Counted from the stretch's first letter, positions 16,484 to 25,151 are shown. The stretch is 35,726 nucleotides of DNA from CTSoil-075 sp964292325 (GCA_964292325.1 CAXYVG010000032.1:1-35726), one strand, 5' to 3'. Notes: a model not told the origin generated them from the letters alone. Numbers and translations are program-made.

Positions 16484-17542
16484 ATGATACGAATATTAAT
16501 TGTTGATGACTCCCCTTTTATGCGAAAATTATTATCAGATTTATTTTCTACTGAACCTGATTTTGAGGTGATTGATACAGCTCGAAATGGTATGGATGCT
16601 GTAGATAAAGTCAAACGTTTAAAACCTGATTTAATTACGCTGGATATAGAAATGCCGATCATGGATGGGTTAAAATCATTAGAGATCATTATGAAAGAAA
16701 CGCCGACCCCTGTATTGATGATTAGTAGTTTAACACAGAGTGGGGCTGAGGCTACTATACAGGCATTAGAACTGGGTGCAGTCGACTTTGTTGCGAAAAC
16801 AGCAGGAGCCGTTTCTAGTATTGCTGGTATTAAAAGTGAGATATTAATCAAGAGTCGAAATGCAGTTCAGGCAAAATATTTTCGATTGGTTGAAAACCAG
16901 GTAAAGGCAACTTCCTTCATAAAACCAATCGTAACACCAGCTGTAACGCAAACTCCGATTGTATCTGGTGATGAATCGATCATAGCGATTGGTACCTCGA
17001 CAGGGGGGCCTAGAGCACTTCAAGACGTGATTACCAAACTTCCTGCTGATTTATCATGTGGAGTGGTCATTGTTCAACATATGCCTCCGGGATTTACAAA
17101 ATCATTGTCGGAACGTTTAAATACGTTATCTTCTGTAAAGGTAAAGGAAGCGCAGCACAATGATGTGATTCGTCCAGGTTTAGTACTGGTAGCTCCTGGT
17201 GATTATCATATGACAATTGAACGTGAAGGAAATAAAAAAGTAATAAAGTTGAATCAAAATCCTCCAATCGGAGGGCATCGACCAGCGGTAGATCCAATGA
17301 TGGAATCTGTTGCGAAGGTGTATGGACAGCGAACTGTAGGGGTTATTTTAACTGGTATGGGGCATGATGGAGCGAAAGGCATGCAAGCCATTAAGCACCA
17401 GCGAGGTTATACCATAGCGGAAGATCAATCTACAGCAGTTGTTTTTGGGATGCCAAAGTCAGCTATAGAATTAGGCGTAGTTGATAAAGTAGTACCTCTT
17501 TCAAAAGTGGCGTCAGAAATTGTAAAAGCAATTGTCAAATAA
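16484..17542 (+). CDS. cheB: Chemotaxis methylesterase/glutamine deamidase CheB
   Basis: A 352-residue protein with a receiver domain (1-120; D8/D9, phospho-acceptor D54 in TLDIEMPIMDG) and a CheB esterase domain (about 160-350). The catalytic triad is visible: S172 in GTSTGG, H199 in VQHMPPGF and D295 in MGHDG. It removes methyl groups from chemoreceptors after phosphorylation by CheA. No cheR lies in this window, so the matching methyltransferase must be elsewhere. AGGAGGTGG lies before the ATG. No receptor gene is present nearby either. Confidence 0.96.
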   Translation: MIRILIVDDSPFMRKLLSDLFSTEPDFEVIDTARNGMDAVDKVKRLKPDLITLDIEMPIMDGLKSLEIIMKETPTPVLMISSLTQSGAEATIQALELGAVDFVAKTAGAVSSIAGIKSEILIKSRNAVQAKYFRLVENQVKATSFIKPIVTPAVTQTPIVSGDESIIAIGTSTGGPRALQDVITKLPADLSCGVVIVQHMPPGFTKSLSERLNTLSSVKVKEAQHNDVIRPGLVLVAPGDYHMTIEREGNKKVIKLNQNPPIGGHRPAVDPMMESVAKVYGQRTVGVILTGMGHDGAKGMQAIKHQRGYTIAEDQSTAVVFGMPKSAIELGVVDKVVPLSKVASEIVKAIVK

Positions 17543-17559
17543 ATGTGGAGGTGGAATTT

Positions 17560-19602
17560 ATGGATACTAATCAATATATGGGAATGTTTCTAGAAGAATC
17601 ACGGGAACATCTACAAAATTTGAATAGTTGTGTATTAGACTTAGAGAATGCACCAGATAATTTATCAGTACTTGGTGAAATATTCCGTAGTGCTCATACT
17701 ATTAAAGGAATGAGTGCAACGATGGGATTTACGACGATTGCTGAATTAACACATGAGATGGAAAATATTCTGGATATGTTACGCAAAAGTCAATTAAAAG
17801 CAACTCCTGATATTATTGATGCGATTTTTAAATGTGTTGATACATTAGAGCAACTGGTAGAAAGTGTTGCTACTGGTAATGAAAGTAGTATTGATAATAA
17901 ACCGTTAATTGCTAGACTTAAGGCATTGGGTAAAGGGGAATCCATTCCAGCTGCTACGCCTACAACAGAGAAAATAGTAAAGGCTTCGGTTGAGGCTTCT
18001 ACGATCACATTAAATGAAACTGAGATTGGATTGGCAAAAAAGGCACAGGCACAAGGTTTGCAAGTATATGAGGTACATGTCTATTTGCGCGAAGGGTGCC
18101 TTTTAAAATCAGCTAGATCTTATATGGTTATGAATGTGCTAGATGAAATTGGGGATGTCATAAAAACCATTCCTGTTGTAGAGGATTTAGAAAAAGAAAA
18201 ATTTGATCTTAGCTTTCAAGTGGTTCTTGTCAGTGGTAGTGATGCGGATAAGATACAACAATCGGTATTATCCATCTCTGAAATAGAGAAAGTGGTTGTC
18301 ATGCCGTGTAACCTTCCTGAAGAAGTTGTAAAAACCGAAAATAAACAACCAACCCCAGTAGAACAGGCAAAACCAACCGTTGTGAATGCACCTACACCGA
18401 CGACTACTACGACTACTACTACTACTGCAAAAAATAAAAGTGGTCAATCCGTACGTGTTGATATTGATAAGCTCGATGCGTTATTAAATCTAGTTGGTGA
18501 ACTTGTTATCAATAAAACTAGATTAGAGCAAATTGGTATTACTCACAAACTAACAGATTTGGTTGAAACGATCGAACAAATGGATCGTGTAACAACGGAT
18601 CTACAAAGTGTTGTAATGAAAGTAAGAATGGTACCTGTAGGACAAGTATTTAATCGCTTCCCGCGCATGGTACGTGATTTATCCCATGGTTTAAATAAAG
18701 AAATTAATTTGATTATTCAAGGGGAAGAAACAGAACTAGATCGAACGGTTATTGATGAAATCGGTGATCCGTTAGTACATCTACTCCGTAATTCGATCGA
18801 TCATGGTATTGAGCAACCAGAAGAACGCCAAGCAAAAGGGAAAAACCCAATTGGTGATATTCGCTTAATTGCTCGTCATGAAGGCAATAATGTAATCATT
18901 ATGGTTGAAGATGATGGGAAGGGGATTAACCCTGATATTATTAAGAATATTGCTGTCAAGAAAGGGTTAATTACACAAGCGGAAGCCGATAAAATGGACG
19001 CGAATGAAGCTGTCAAATTAGTATTCTTACCAGGTTTTTCAACGGCTGAAGTCGTTACCGATGTATCAGGCCGGGGCGTTGGTATGGATGCTGTAAAAAA
19101 TAAAATCGAATCTCTTGGTGGAATGGTTGATGTAGAAACCAAAATTAATGAGGGAAGTAAATTTAAGATTCGTCTTCCACTTACTTTGGCGATCATTCAA
19201 GCATTATTAGTGAATGTTTCGGAAGAAATTTATGCGATTCCGTTAGGGTCGATTGATAGTACGATTAATATTAATTCATCTGATATTAAGACAGTGCAAA
19301 ATAAAGAGGTAATTTTACTACGCGGTCAGATTATTCCGATTGTAAGGCTCGCAAATGTACTTCAGGTACCTGAGGTAGAGAAAAGTGAGCAAGAGCAAAA
19401 TCAAGATGAACTATTCATTGTTATTGTACATATTGGTGAGCAACGTGCGGGCATTATTGTTGATAATTTGATTGGTCAACAAGAAATTGTTATAAAATCA
19501 TTAGGTAAGCTGTTAGCAGGCATCAAAATCATTGCAGGGGCCACTATTTTAGGTAATGGTCAAGTTGCACTTATTTTAGATATCGCTTCATTAATCCAAT
19601 AA
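17560..19602 (+). CDS. cheA: Chemotaxis histidine kinase CheA
   Basis: A 680-residue kinase with the usual five domains. P1 carries phospho-His H46 in SAHTIKGMSATMGF. P2 (about 160-250) docks CheY and CheB. A linker of Pro and ten consecutive Thr encoded by act/acg triplets follows (about 280-290). P3 dimerisation is near 305-370 (VDIDKLDALLNLVGELV). P4 holds the ATP-binding boxes HLLRNSIDHG near 408 and EDDGKGINPD. P5 is the CheW-like receptor coupling domain from about 545. It phosphorylates CheY and CheB. I start at ATG 17560, with GGAGGTGG at 17548-17555, rather than at the GTG at 17545 that overlaps this site. Confidence 0.96.
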   Translation: MDTNQYMGMFLEESREHLQNLNSCVLDLENAPDNLSVLGEIFRSAHTIKGMSATMGFTTIAELTHEMENILDMLRKSQLKATPDIIDAIFKCVDTLEQLVESVATGNESSIDNKPLIARLKALGKGESIPAATPTTEKIVKASVEASTITLNETEIGLAKKAQAQGLQVYEVHVYLREGCLLKSARSYMVMNVLDEIGDVIKTIPVVEDLEKEKFDLSFQVVLVSGSDADKIQQSVLSISEIEKVVVMPCNLPEEVVKTENKQPTPVEQAKPTVVNAPTPTTTTTTTTTAKNKSGQSVRVDIDKLDALLNLVGELVINKTRLEQIGITHKLTDLVETIEQMDRVTTDLQSVVMKVRMVPVGQVFNRFPRMVRDLSHGLNKEINLIIQGEETELDRTVIDEIGDPLVHLLRNSIDHGIEQPEERQAKGKNPIGDIRLIARHEGNNVIIMVEDDGKGINPDIIKNIAVKKGLITQAEADKMDANEAVKLVFLPGFSTAEVVTDVSGRGVGMDAVKNKIESLGGMVDVETKINEGSKFKIRLPLTLAIIQALLVNVSEEIYAIPLGSIDSTININSSDIKTVQNKEVILLRGQIIPIVRLANVLQVPEVEKSEQEQNQDELFIVIVHIGEQRAGIIVDNLIGQQEIVIKSLGKLLAGIKIIAGATILGNGQVALILDIASLIQ

Positions 19603-19615
19603 GGAGGTAGTATAT

Positions 19616-20080
19616 ATGGCTGAGCAAACATATTCAGATACTGAAATGCAACTCGTTATTTTTAAATTAGGTCGTGAAGAATATGGTGTAAGTATTTTAC
19701 AAGTGCAAGAGATAAAACGTATCACGGACATTACTCGTGTGCCACATACACCAGAATATATTAAAGGTGTAATTAATTTAAGAGGTAGTGTTTTGCCAGT
19801 AATTGATCTAAAAAAACGATTGAATTTACCTCCTGCAGTATCGACAGAGGATACCAGGATTATTATTGTAAAGGTGCAAGAAATATCCGTAGGGATGATT
19901 GTTGATGCCGTATCAGAAGTTTTGACAATGAATCAAGAAAATATTGATGCACCGGATGTTGTTGCTGGTAGTATATCTGCTAATTATCTTAGCGGTGTTG
20001 GTAAATTAGAAAATAGACTTCTTATTTTATTGAATCTAGAAGAAATTATAGGTCTTGGACAGGAGAATGCGCAAGCATAA
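19616..20080 (+). CDS. cheW: Chemotaxis coupling protein CheW
   Basis: A 154-residue single CheW domain. Family motifs are FKLGREEYGVSILQVQEI (about 15-32), RVPHTPEYIKGVINLRGSVL (about 42-61) and DLKKRLNL, then GMIVDAVSEVL. It links chemoreceptors to the P5 domain of CheA, encoded just upstream. AAGGAGGT lies before the ATG. It has standard length and position, and no receiver domain, so it is CheW and not CheV. Confidence 0.96.
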   Translation: MAEQTYSDTEMQLVIFKLGREEYGVSILQVQEIKRITDITRVPHTPEYIKGVINLRGSVLPVIDLKKRLNLPPAVSTEDTRIIIVKVQEISVGMIVDAVSEVLTMNQENIDAPDVVAGSISANYLSGVGKLENRLLILLNLEEIIGLGQENAQA

Positions 20081-20110
20081 TGTGATTAGTTTATAAATGA
20101 GGTGGATTGA

Positions 20111-20731
20111 TTGTCGGAAGAAATATTGAAGCTGTCAACGATACAGTTAGATGCCCTAAAAGAAATTGGTAATGTTGGTGCTGGTAATTCTGCTACGGCT
20201 TTATCTCAACTTATTAATCGAAAGATCGATATGACAGTTCCGCAAATTGCTATAATGCCACTAGGGGATGTACCGGATGTAGTGGGTGGACCGGATGCTA
20301 TGGTTGCTGGTGTATTCTTACGTGTTTATGGCCCCGCGCCAAGTAGTATATTATTTTTATTACCACGAGATAGTGCTTTTACTTTGGTAGATATGTTGAT
20401 GGGAAGGGAGCAGGGATATACTACATCGCTAAATTCAATGGATGAGTCAGCTTTGATGGAAATTGGTAATATTTTAGCAGGTGCCTATTTAAATGCGTTA
20501 TCATATTTTACAAAGCTGACACTATTACCATCGATACCTGCATTGGCGATGGATATGGCAGGAGCTATTTTGAGTGTTATTCTCATTCAGTTAGGTGAAA
20601 TGGGAGATCATGCTCTTGTAATTGAGACAGAGTTCACAACGGAAAATGATGGTGTAAAAGGACATTTTTTCCTAATTCCTGACCCTGGATCGTTAAGTAC
20701 CATTTTGGCGGCAATAGGGGTGAAGGAATAA
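20111..20731 (+). CDS. cheC: CheY-phosphate phosphatase CheC
   Basis: A 206-residue protein with two copies of the phosphatase helix: EIGNVGAGNSATALS (E18, N21) and EIGNILAGAYLNALS (E117, N120). Both keep the Glu and Asn pair needed to attack CheY-phosphate. CheC partners with CheD, encoded next, in the feedback loop that adapts receptor activity in B. subtilis type chemotaxis. Translation starts at TTG with GAGGTGG upstream. The stop overlaps the cheD start by one base (TAATG), pointing to coupled synthesis of the two partners. Confidence 0.95.
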   Translation: MSEEILKLSTIQLDALKEIGNVGAGNSATALSQLINRKIDMTVPQIAIMPLGDVPDVVGGPDAMVAGVFLRVYGPAPSSILFLLPRDSAFTLVDMLMGREQGYTTSLNSMDESALMEIGNILAGAYLNALSYFTKLTLLPSIPALAMDMAGAILSVILIQLGEMGDHALVIETEFTTENDGVKGHFFLIPDPGSLSTILAAIGVKE

Positions 20732-21216
20732 TGTCAGAACTAATTAAAGTCGGAATGGCAGATTATAAAACTGGTCGTAATCCAAGTAGCCTAATTAGCT
20801 ATGGGTTAGGTTCATGTGTTGGTATTGCACTTTATGATTCAATCAATAAAATTGGTGGACTTGCACATATCATGCTTCCTGATAGCACACAAGCTCGTTC
20901 AGCTGAAAATCCTGCTAAATTCGCCAATACTGCATTGCCATTAATGTTAGAGGAAATGCTAAAAATGGGGGCAGTTAAGCAGCGTATTACGGCTAAAATA
21001 GCTGGTGGAGCTCAAATGTTCACTTTTGCAAATGCCACAGATGTTATGCGTGTTGGTGAACGAAATGCGCAAGCAGTACGTGCATTACTTAAAAAAATGG
21101 ATATTCGGATGCTGGCAGATGATACAGGAGGAAATTATGGTCGGACTGTAGAATTACGCTTAGATACTGGTATTTATCGTGTGAGAACCATTGCTCAAGG
21201 GGAGAAAGAATTGTAG
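20731..21216 (+). CDS. cheD: Chemoreceptor glutamine deamidase CheD
   Basis: A 161-residue protein with the catalytic Cys C29 in YGLGSCVGIALYD and His H46 in GGLAHIMLP, as in the papain-like CheD family. GGAQMF near residues 91-96 is also typical. CheD deamidates receptor glutamines and is drawn off by CheC when CheY-phosphate is high. It is coupled to cheC. Together with FliY and CheB, the window holds three adaptation or signal-removal routes, the full Gram-positive set apart from CheR and CheV. Confidence 0.95.
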   Translation: MSELIKVGMADYKTGRNPSSLISYGLGSCVGIALYDSINKIGGLAHIMLPDSTQARSAENPAKFANTALPLMLEEMLKMGAVKQRITAKIAGGAQMFTFANATDVMRVGERNAQAVRALLKKMDIRMLADDTGGNYGRTVELRLDTGIYRVRTIAQGEKEL

Positions 21217-21232
21217 TCAGGGGGAGAGAAAA

Positions 21233-21553
21233 ATGCTTAAGTTACGTATTGCCTTGTGCTTAGCATTCGTTGTTGGCGCCCTGACACTAGCATATGGTAT
21301 TGTATCTGGTGCTAGGATAGCTACGGTTATGTATCGCGTCATGATCTCATTTGTTGTTTTTAGTATGATAGGTTATGGCTTAGCTATTGTTGTTGAAAAA
21401 TTTATAAATGAAAAAGTAGTAAATGAAATAGTACCAAAGCAACAGAACGATGATGCGATTGCGCAACAAACTAGTGATGAATTACCTACTGAATCTTCAT
21501 TTAGCCCGTTTACTTCTGAGCACTTTGAACAGGTACCGAGCCCCAAAGAATGA
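21233..21553 (+). CDS. Small two-helix membrane protein of unknown function
   Basis: I do not recognise this 106-residue protein. It has two hydrophobic helices (about residues 5-26, IALCLAFVVGALTLAYGIV, and 31-54, ISFVVFSMIGYGLAIVV), separated by a very short turn. A polar, acidic, Gln/Ser/Pro-rich C-terminal tail of about 50 residues probably faces the cytoplasm. ATG 21233 has GGGGGAGAG just upstream; an earlier in-frame start at 21191 would overlap cheD and lacks a binding site. It lies between cheD and sigD, where B. subtilis has no gene. A role in membrane control of motility or of sigma-D is conceivable but not shown. Confidence 0.7.
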   Translation: MLKLRIALCLAFVVGALTLAYGIVSGARIATVMYRVMISFVVFSMIGYGLAIVVEKFINEKVVNEIVPKQQNDDAIAQQTSDELPTESSFSPFTSEHFEQVPSPKE

Positions 21554-21581
21554 TGGATAGGTAGGTTGGGGGTAATTAAAT

Positions 21582-22346
21582 ATGACAGATAGTAAGCAAT
21601 CTCAAATGGAAGAAATTTCAAGGTTATGGATGGCGTATCAGCAATGTAAGACTGTTGAAATTCGTGAAAAATTAATTGAAAATTATTTACCATTGGTTAA
21701 GTTAGTTGCTGGTCGTATAGCGATTAGTTTACCACAGTATGTAGACAAAGATGATTTAATTAGCAATGGCTTTTTTGGATTACTTGATGCGATTGAAAAA
21801 TATGATCCAACGCGTGGAATCAAGTTTGAAACCTATGCGGTTGTCCGTATTCGGGGTTCTATGCTAGATGCCATACGGGCGCAAGATTGGGTACCTACAA
21901 GTATTAGACAAAAAGCCAAACATTATGCACAAACGGTAGGACAACTCGAAAATCAGTTAGGACGACCGGCGACTGACAATGAAATTGCTGCTGCTCTTGA
22001 TATCACTTGTAGTGAACTATATGTTTTATTGAATCAGCTTAATACGACTACCATTATCCCCTTGGAAGAATTTATTAAAGTAGAAAAACCATCGCCATCT
22101 GAACACTTAGTGAATCCATCTGATCATATCGAATTAGAAGAAGTAAAACAAACTCTAGCCAAAACGATTGATAAGTTACCTGAAAAAGAGAAATTAGTGG
22201 TGACGTTATATTATTATGAAGGGTTAACATTAAAAGAAATTAGTTTGATTTTGAAATTATCTGAAGCACGTATCTCACAGCTTCATACTAAATCAATTTT
22301 TAGATTAAGAGGGGCGTTATCACGTATTAAATCAAGTTTTATTTGA
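21582..22346 (+). CDS. sigD: Flagellar sigma factor SigD/FliA
   Basis: A 254-residue sigma-28 family factor. Region 2 spans about residues 25-100 (IENYLPLVKLVAGRIAISLP, DKDDLISNGFFGLLDAIEKY, FETYAVVRIRGSMLD). Region 3 lies near 110-160, and region 4 near 195-250 holds the recognition helix LTLKEISLILKLSEARISQL. RAQDWVPTSIRQKA after region 2 is typical of FliA. It directs transcription of late genes such as flagellin. The anti-sigma gene flgM is not in the window. GGTTGGGGG is the binding site. Position after cheD agrees with B. subtilis. Confidence 0.95.
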   Translation: MTDSKQSQMEEISRLWMAYQQCKTVEIREKLIENYLPLVKLVAGRIAISLPQYVDKDDLISNGFFGLLDAIEKYDPTRGIKFETYAVVRIRGSMLDAIRAQDWVPTSIRQKAKHYAQTVGQLENQLGRPATDNEIAAALDITCSELYVLLNQLNTTTIIPLEEFIKVEKPSPSEHLVNPSDHIELEEVKQTLAKTIDKLPEKEKLVVTLYYYEGLTLKEISLILKLSEARISQLHTKSIFRLRGALSRIKSSFI

Positions 22347-22370
22347 TACCTTTAAGGGGGATATGTAGCG

Positions 22371-23780
22371 ATGACTGATGATGGGATGACTGTAGAATCC
22401 ATTACAAAAGAAGAATTAATTGAACCAGAAATTAAAGTTCTTGTATCGCGTGATAGAATGGAAGCTTCTGTAGAAATCATAGCTCCAGCTGGTAGTAGGC
22501 CTTTAGAAATTGAGGAAATAATAGAAAAAATCAACAAAAGTGGTGTTGTATTTGGTCTGAATCATGATTTAGTACAACGAGCTTATAAATCTCCTGGCAT
22601 AAGCGTAATATGTGCGAAAGGGCAAGAGGCTGTGAATGGCACGAATGCACAGATTATATATCATATTGATATGGAGAAAAAAGGTCGTCCAGAAGAAGAT
22701 GAGGATGGCAACGTTGATTTTAAAAATCTCAATTTATTTATTATGGTACAAGAGGGCGATTTACTAGCTGAGAAGATTCCGTCAACACCGGGCACATCAG
22801 GTACTGATGTGTTAGGTAATATACTGGGCGCAAAACCAGGTAAAGAAATACCACTGCCTATCGGGAAAAATGTGCACGTTATAGATGGATTAAAACTTGT
22901 TTCGATGATTTCTGGACAAGCAGCCATTGTAAATAATAAAATAAATGTAGTACCTGTTATTGAAATAAAAGAAGATGTAGATGTTTCTACAGGTAATATC
23001 GAATTTGTTGGTGATGTGATCGTGCGGGGATCAGTCCAACCTGGCTTTGTAGTAAAAGCGGGTGGTAATATAGAAATTTTTGGTACGATTAGTGGCGGGA
23101 CTGTAGAAGGTAACAATGTAACAATAAAGATGGGCATACAGGGAATGCATCGTGGTTATGTAAAAGCAAAAGGAAATATAGTTACGAAGTTTATTGAAAA
23201 TGCAATCGTTCATGCTGATGTAGATATTTTTATTAGTGATGTAGTATTAAATTCACGGATTAGTGCTGGCAAAAAGATTTTAGTTGAAGGTAAAAAAGGG
23301 TTGATTGTTGGCGGGAAGGTCATGGCGGGTGAAGAAATTCGTGCGAAAGTCGTTGGTACTCATATGGCAACAAATACGACCCTTGAAGTAGGGGTAAATC
23401 CTACACTAAGAGAAGAGTACCAAAATATTCGTGTCGAAATAAAAAAAGTGGATACAAATCTTGAAACGACACAAAAAGCGTTGAACATTTTAAAAGCGAT
23501 CGATCAAAACTTATTGCCACCAGAGAAGCGTGAAATGCTTTTAAAATTAACGAAGGCTCAGTTTCATCTTGTTGGTCAAGGTGAGATGATGCGTAACCGG
23601 ATGAATGTGATTCAAAGTGAATTTGAAAACCTGCTTGGTGGACGTATAAAAGTATCGGACGTTATTTATCCTGGTGTTAAAGTGGTAGTCGGTACTGTGA
23701 TTAAGCCAATAACGGAAATGTTGAAATTTACTTGTTTATATGCTGAAGATGGGGAAATAAAGATAGGCACATATAAATAA
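22371..23780 (+). CDS. FapA (DUF342) family protein
   Basis: A 469-residue protein of the FapA/DUF342 family, sometimes named flagellar assembly protein A. The N-terminal domain (about 1-170) ends in the conserved KIPSTPGTSGTDVLGN and GAKPGKEIPLPIGKNV. The middle (about 195-330) is a repetitive beta-solenoid-like region with spaced Gly (GDVIVRGSVQPGFVVKAGGN). About 335-420 is a helical coiled-coil segment. The family is frequent in polar-flagellate and Firmicutes motility operons. Vibrio FapA has been linked to flagellation, but a precise role here is not known. AAGGGGG precedes the ATG. Confidence 0.82.
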   Translation: MTDDGMTVESITKEELIEPEIKVLVSRDRMEASVEIIAPAGSRPLEIEEIIEKINKSGVVFGLNHDLVQRAYKSPGISVICAKGQEAVNGTNAQIIYHIDMEKKGRPEEDEDGNVDFKNLNLFIMVQEGDLLAEKIPSTPGTSGTDVLGNILGAKPGKEIPLPIGKNVHVIDGLKLVSMISGQAAIVNNKINVVPVIEIKEDVDVSTGNIEFVGDVIVRGSVQPGFVVKAGGNIEIFGTISGGTVEGNNVTIKMGIQGMHRGYVKAKGNIVTKFIENAIVHADVDIFISDVVLNSRISAGKKILVEGKKGLIVGGKVMAGEEIRAKVVGTHMATNTTLEVGVNPTLREEYQNIRVEIKKVDTNLETTQKALNILKAIDQNLLPPEKREMLLKLTKAQFHLVGQGEMMRNRMNVIQSEFENLLGGRIKVSDVIYPGVKVVVGTVIKPITEMLKFTCLYAEDGEIKIGTYK

Positions 23781-23840
23781 CCTATGTTAGCGCGCTCTAT
23801 TATATAGTGATTTATCTTATGTAATGGGATGGTGTGAAAA

Positions 23841-24170
23841 TTGACGATTAAACCGGTAGACTTACAAGTGTTGATTCCTAGGGTCACAGAAGTGGGGAAA
23901 GTGCAGCATGTTACGAATCAACAAGATACTTTGCAACAACAACAATTTGCAGGAAAATGGGAGCACATTGCAACTGATCGTCAGCATCAGGTTCAAAGTA
24001 CAAACAAAAGTGAAGATACGAAAGTGGCGCGGGAAAAATCAAAGGAACAGAATCAGTCAAAAAATAGTAGTAAACAAAAAGATGGGAAAGAAAAGCATAC
24101 TGATGTTGATGGAGATAATCCATTATCAAAAGATCCTGCACGGGGACATTTGATTGATATCAAAACATAA
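23841..24170 (+). CDS. Small basic, probably disordered protein of unknown function
   Basis: I do not recognise this 109-residue protein. It starts at TTG with GGGATGGTG upstream. The first 20 residues (TIKPVDLQVLIPRVTEVGKV) look structured and hydrophobic-patterned. The middle is Gln-rich (residues about 25-55), and residues about 55-95 are dominated by Lys, Ser, Gln and Asp. It ends in PARGHLIDIKT, a defined tail that suggests a short binding motif. It has no Cys and no membrane segment. Codon use and spacing fit a real operon gene. The placement between the FapA-like and SwrB-like genes points to a motility role, which is inference. Confidence 0.6.
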   Translation: MTIKPVDLQVLIPRVTEVGKVQHVTNQQDTLQQQQFAGKWEHIATDRQHQVQSTNKSEDTKVAREKSKEQNQSKNSSKQKDGKEKHTDVDGDNPLSKDPARGHLIDIKT

Positions 24171-24207
24171 TTCCCCTATTATTAGTTTGGTGTGATGAGG
24201 TGTTATA

Positions 24208-24951
24208 ATGTTATCCACGATTATAATGGTAGTCGTCGTTTTTCTTTGTGTAATATTTATTATATTTTATAAACGTGAGATGCTACTAAGAGTAGTTTCT
24301 GGTGATATTACTTCATCAACTTATCAATTTCAAGAACAGTTAGAAGAAACAGGAGATATTGTAATTAAACGTTTGGAAGAACAGGTGCTTCATTTAGAAA
24401 ATTTATTAGAAGAAGCAAACCAAAAAATTATGAGTCTAGATAATAAATTGCAAGATGTTAGTATTTTTTTAGAAAAAGAGAAGAACACTATCGTTACGGA
24501 GTTAAATGATACGAAGATGATGATAGTAGAGCGCGCAACAGAAGAGTATAATAAGCATTTAGAGGAACAACATAGTCATTTTGAACAGTTATTAAATGAA
24601 GCCGATCAAAAGAACGAGTCTCTAAAGTGTAAAATTCAAGATACGATTCACCATTGGGAAAAAGAAAATAGTCATATAAATGAGAAAATCGTGAAAACTA
24701 GACGTATGATATCAGAGATAGATAATGAAACACATCATGTAGTGAATTCTAATGCAATTAACAATATAGCGATAGCAACAGATCAAATTGCTAAATTGAG
24801 TCTAGAAGATTATAAAGATATGGCACGTAATGATAAACGTGGTTCTATCATCGCAATGGATGAGTTAGGATATGATGTTGGTGAAATTGCGAAGACTACA
24901 GGAATCAGTAAAGGTGAAATTATGTTGTTATTGCAGTTAAATAAAAAATAA
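24208..24951 (+). CDS. SwrB-like membrane-anchored coiled-coil protein (DUF6115-like)
   Basis: The 247-residue protein has one N-terminal transmembrane helix (about 4-20), a long coiled coil (about 45-180), and a C-terminal helix-turn-helix-like segment (about 210-245) with GYDVGEIAKTTGISKGEIML. That architecture, and the place between the sigD region and rpsB, match B. subtilis SwrB (YlxL), which promotes flagellar export gate activation. SwrB is about 167 residues, so this one is longer. The extra length comes from a tandem duplication of about 62 residues: 56-117 and 118-179 both open with LEEQ and share LL-EA-QK-SL and EKE. The SwrB link is inference from layout and synteny. Confidence 0.65.
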   Translation: MLSTIIMVVVVFLCVIFIIFYKREMLLRVVSGDITSSTYQFQEQLEETGDIVIKRLEEQVLHLENLLEEANQKIMSLDNKLQDVSIFLEKEKNTIVTELNDTKMMIVERATEEYNKHLEEQHSHFEQLLNEADQKNESLKCKIQDTIHHWEKENSHINEKIVKTRRMISEIDNETHHVVNSNAINNIAIATDQIAKLSLEDYKDMARNDKRGSIIAMDELGYDVGEIAKTTGISKGEIMLLLQLNKK

Positions 24952-25011
24952 TAGTATGGTAATATGATTGGTGAATCGCAGATATTTTTATGCCGAATAG
25001 TTAAAAATATC

Positions 25012-25040
25012 TTGTTATATAAATAAAGGTATGCTATAAT
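25012..25040 (+). promoter_or_regulatory. Sigma-A promoter of rpsB
   Basis: TTGTTA at 25012-25017 and TATAAT at 25035-25040 are separated by exactly 17 bases, with an extended TGC just before the -10. Transcription would begin near 25047, giving a leader of about 105 bases before rpsB. It marks the break between the flagellar operon and the translation operon. Confidence 0.8.
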
Positions 25041-25061
25041 TATCGTTGTGTCAAATCCACA

Positions 25062-25125
25062 CACAATCTAATTTTGTCAGCTGTGCCGATGATTTGTCGG
25101 TGGAAAACAAAAAATGCGGATTGTG
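25062..25125 (+). promoter_or_regulatory. Structured leader of rpsB, possible S2 autoregulation site
   Basis: CACAATC (25062-25068) is the exact complement of GATTGTG (25119-25125), enclosing a smaller hairpin CCGA 25086-25089 with TCGG 25097-25100. The outer helix ends 26 bases before the rpsB ATG. Ribosomal protein S2 is known to control its own message through a leader in gamma-proteobacteria. Whether this leader works the same way is inference. Confidence 0.4.
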
Positions 25126-25151
25126 GCGGTAAATTAACAGGGGGTGTAAGT

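Noticed and set aside
23908..24153. Second + strand open frame within the 23841 gene
   Set aside because: It overlaps the gene in another frame, has no binding site and owes its length to the A-rich sequence.
25074..25151. Upstream start for rpsB adding 26 residues
   Set aside because: The extension is not S2-like and covers the structured leader; ATG 25152 has a proper binding site.
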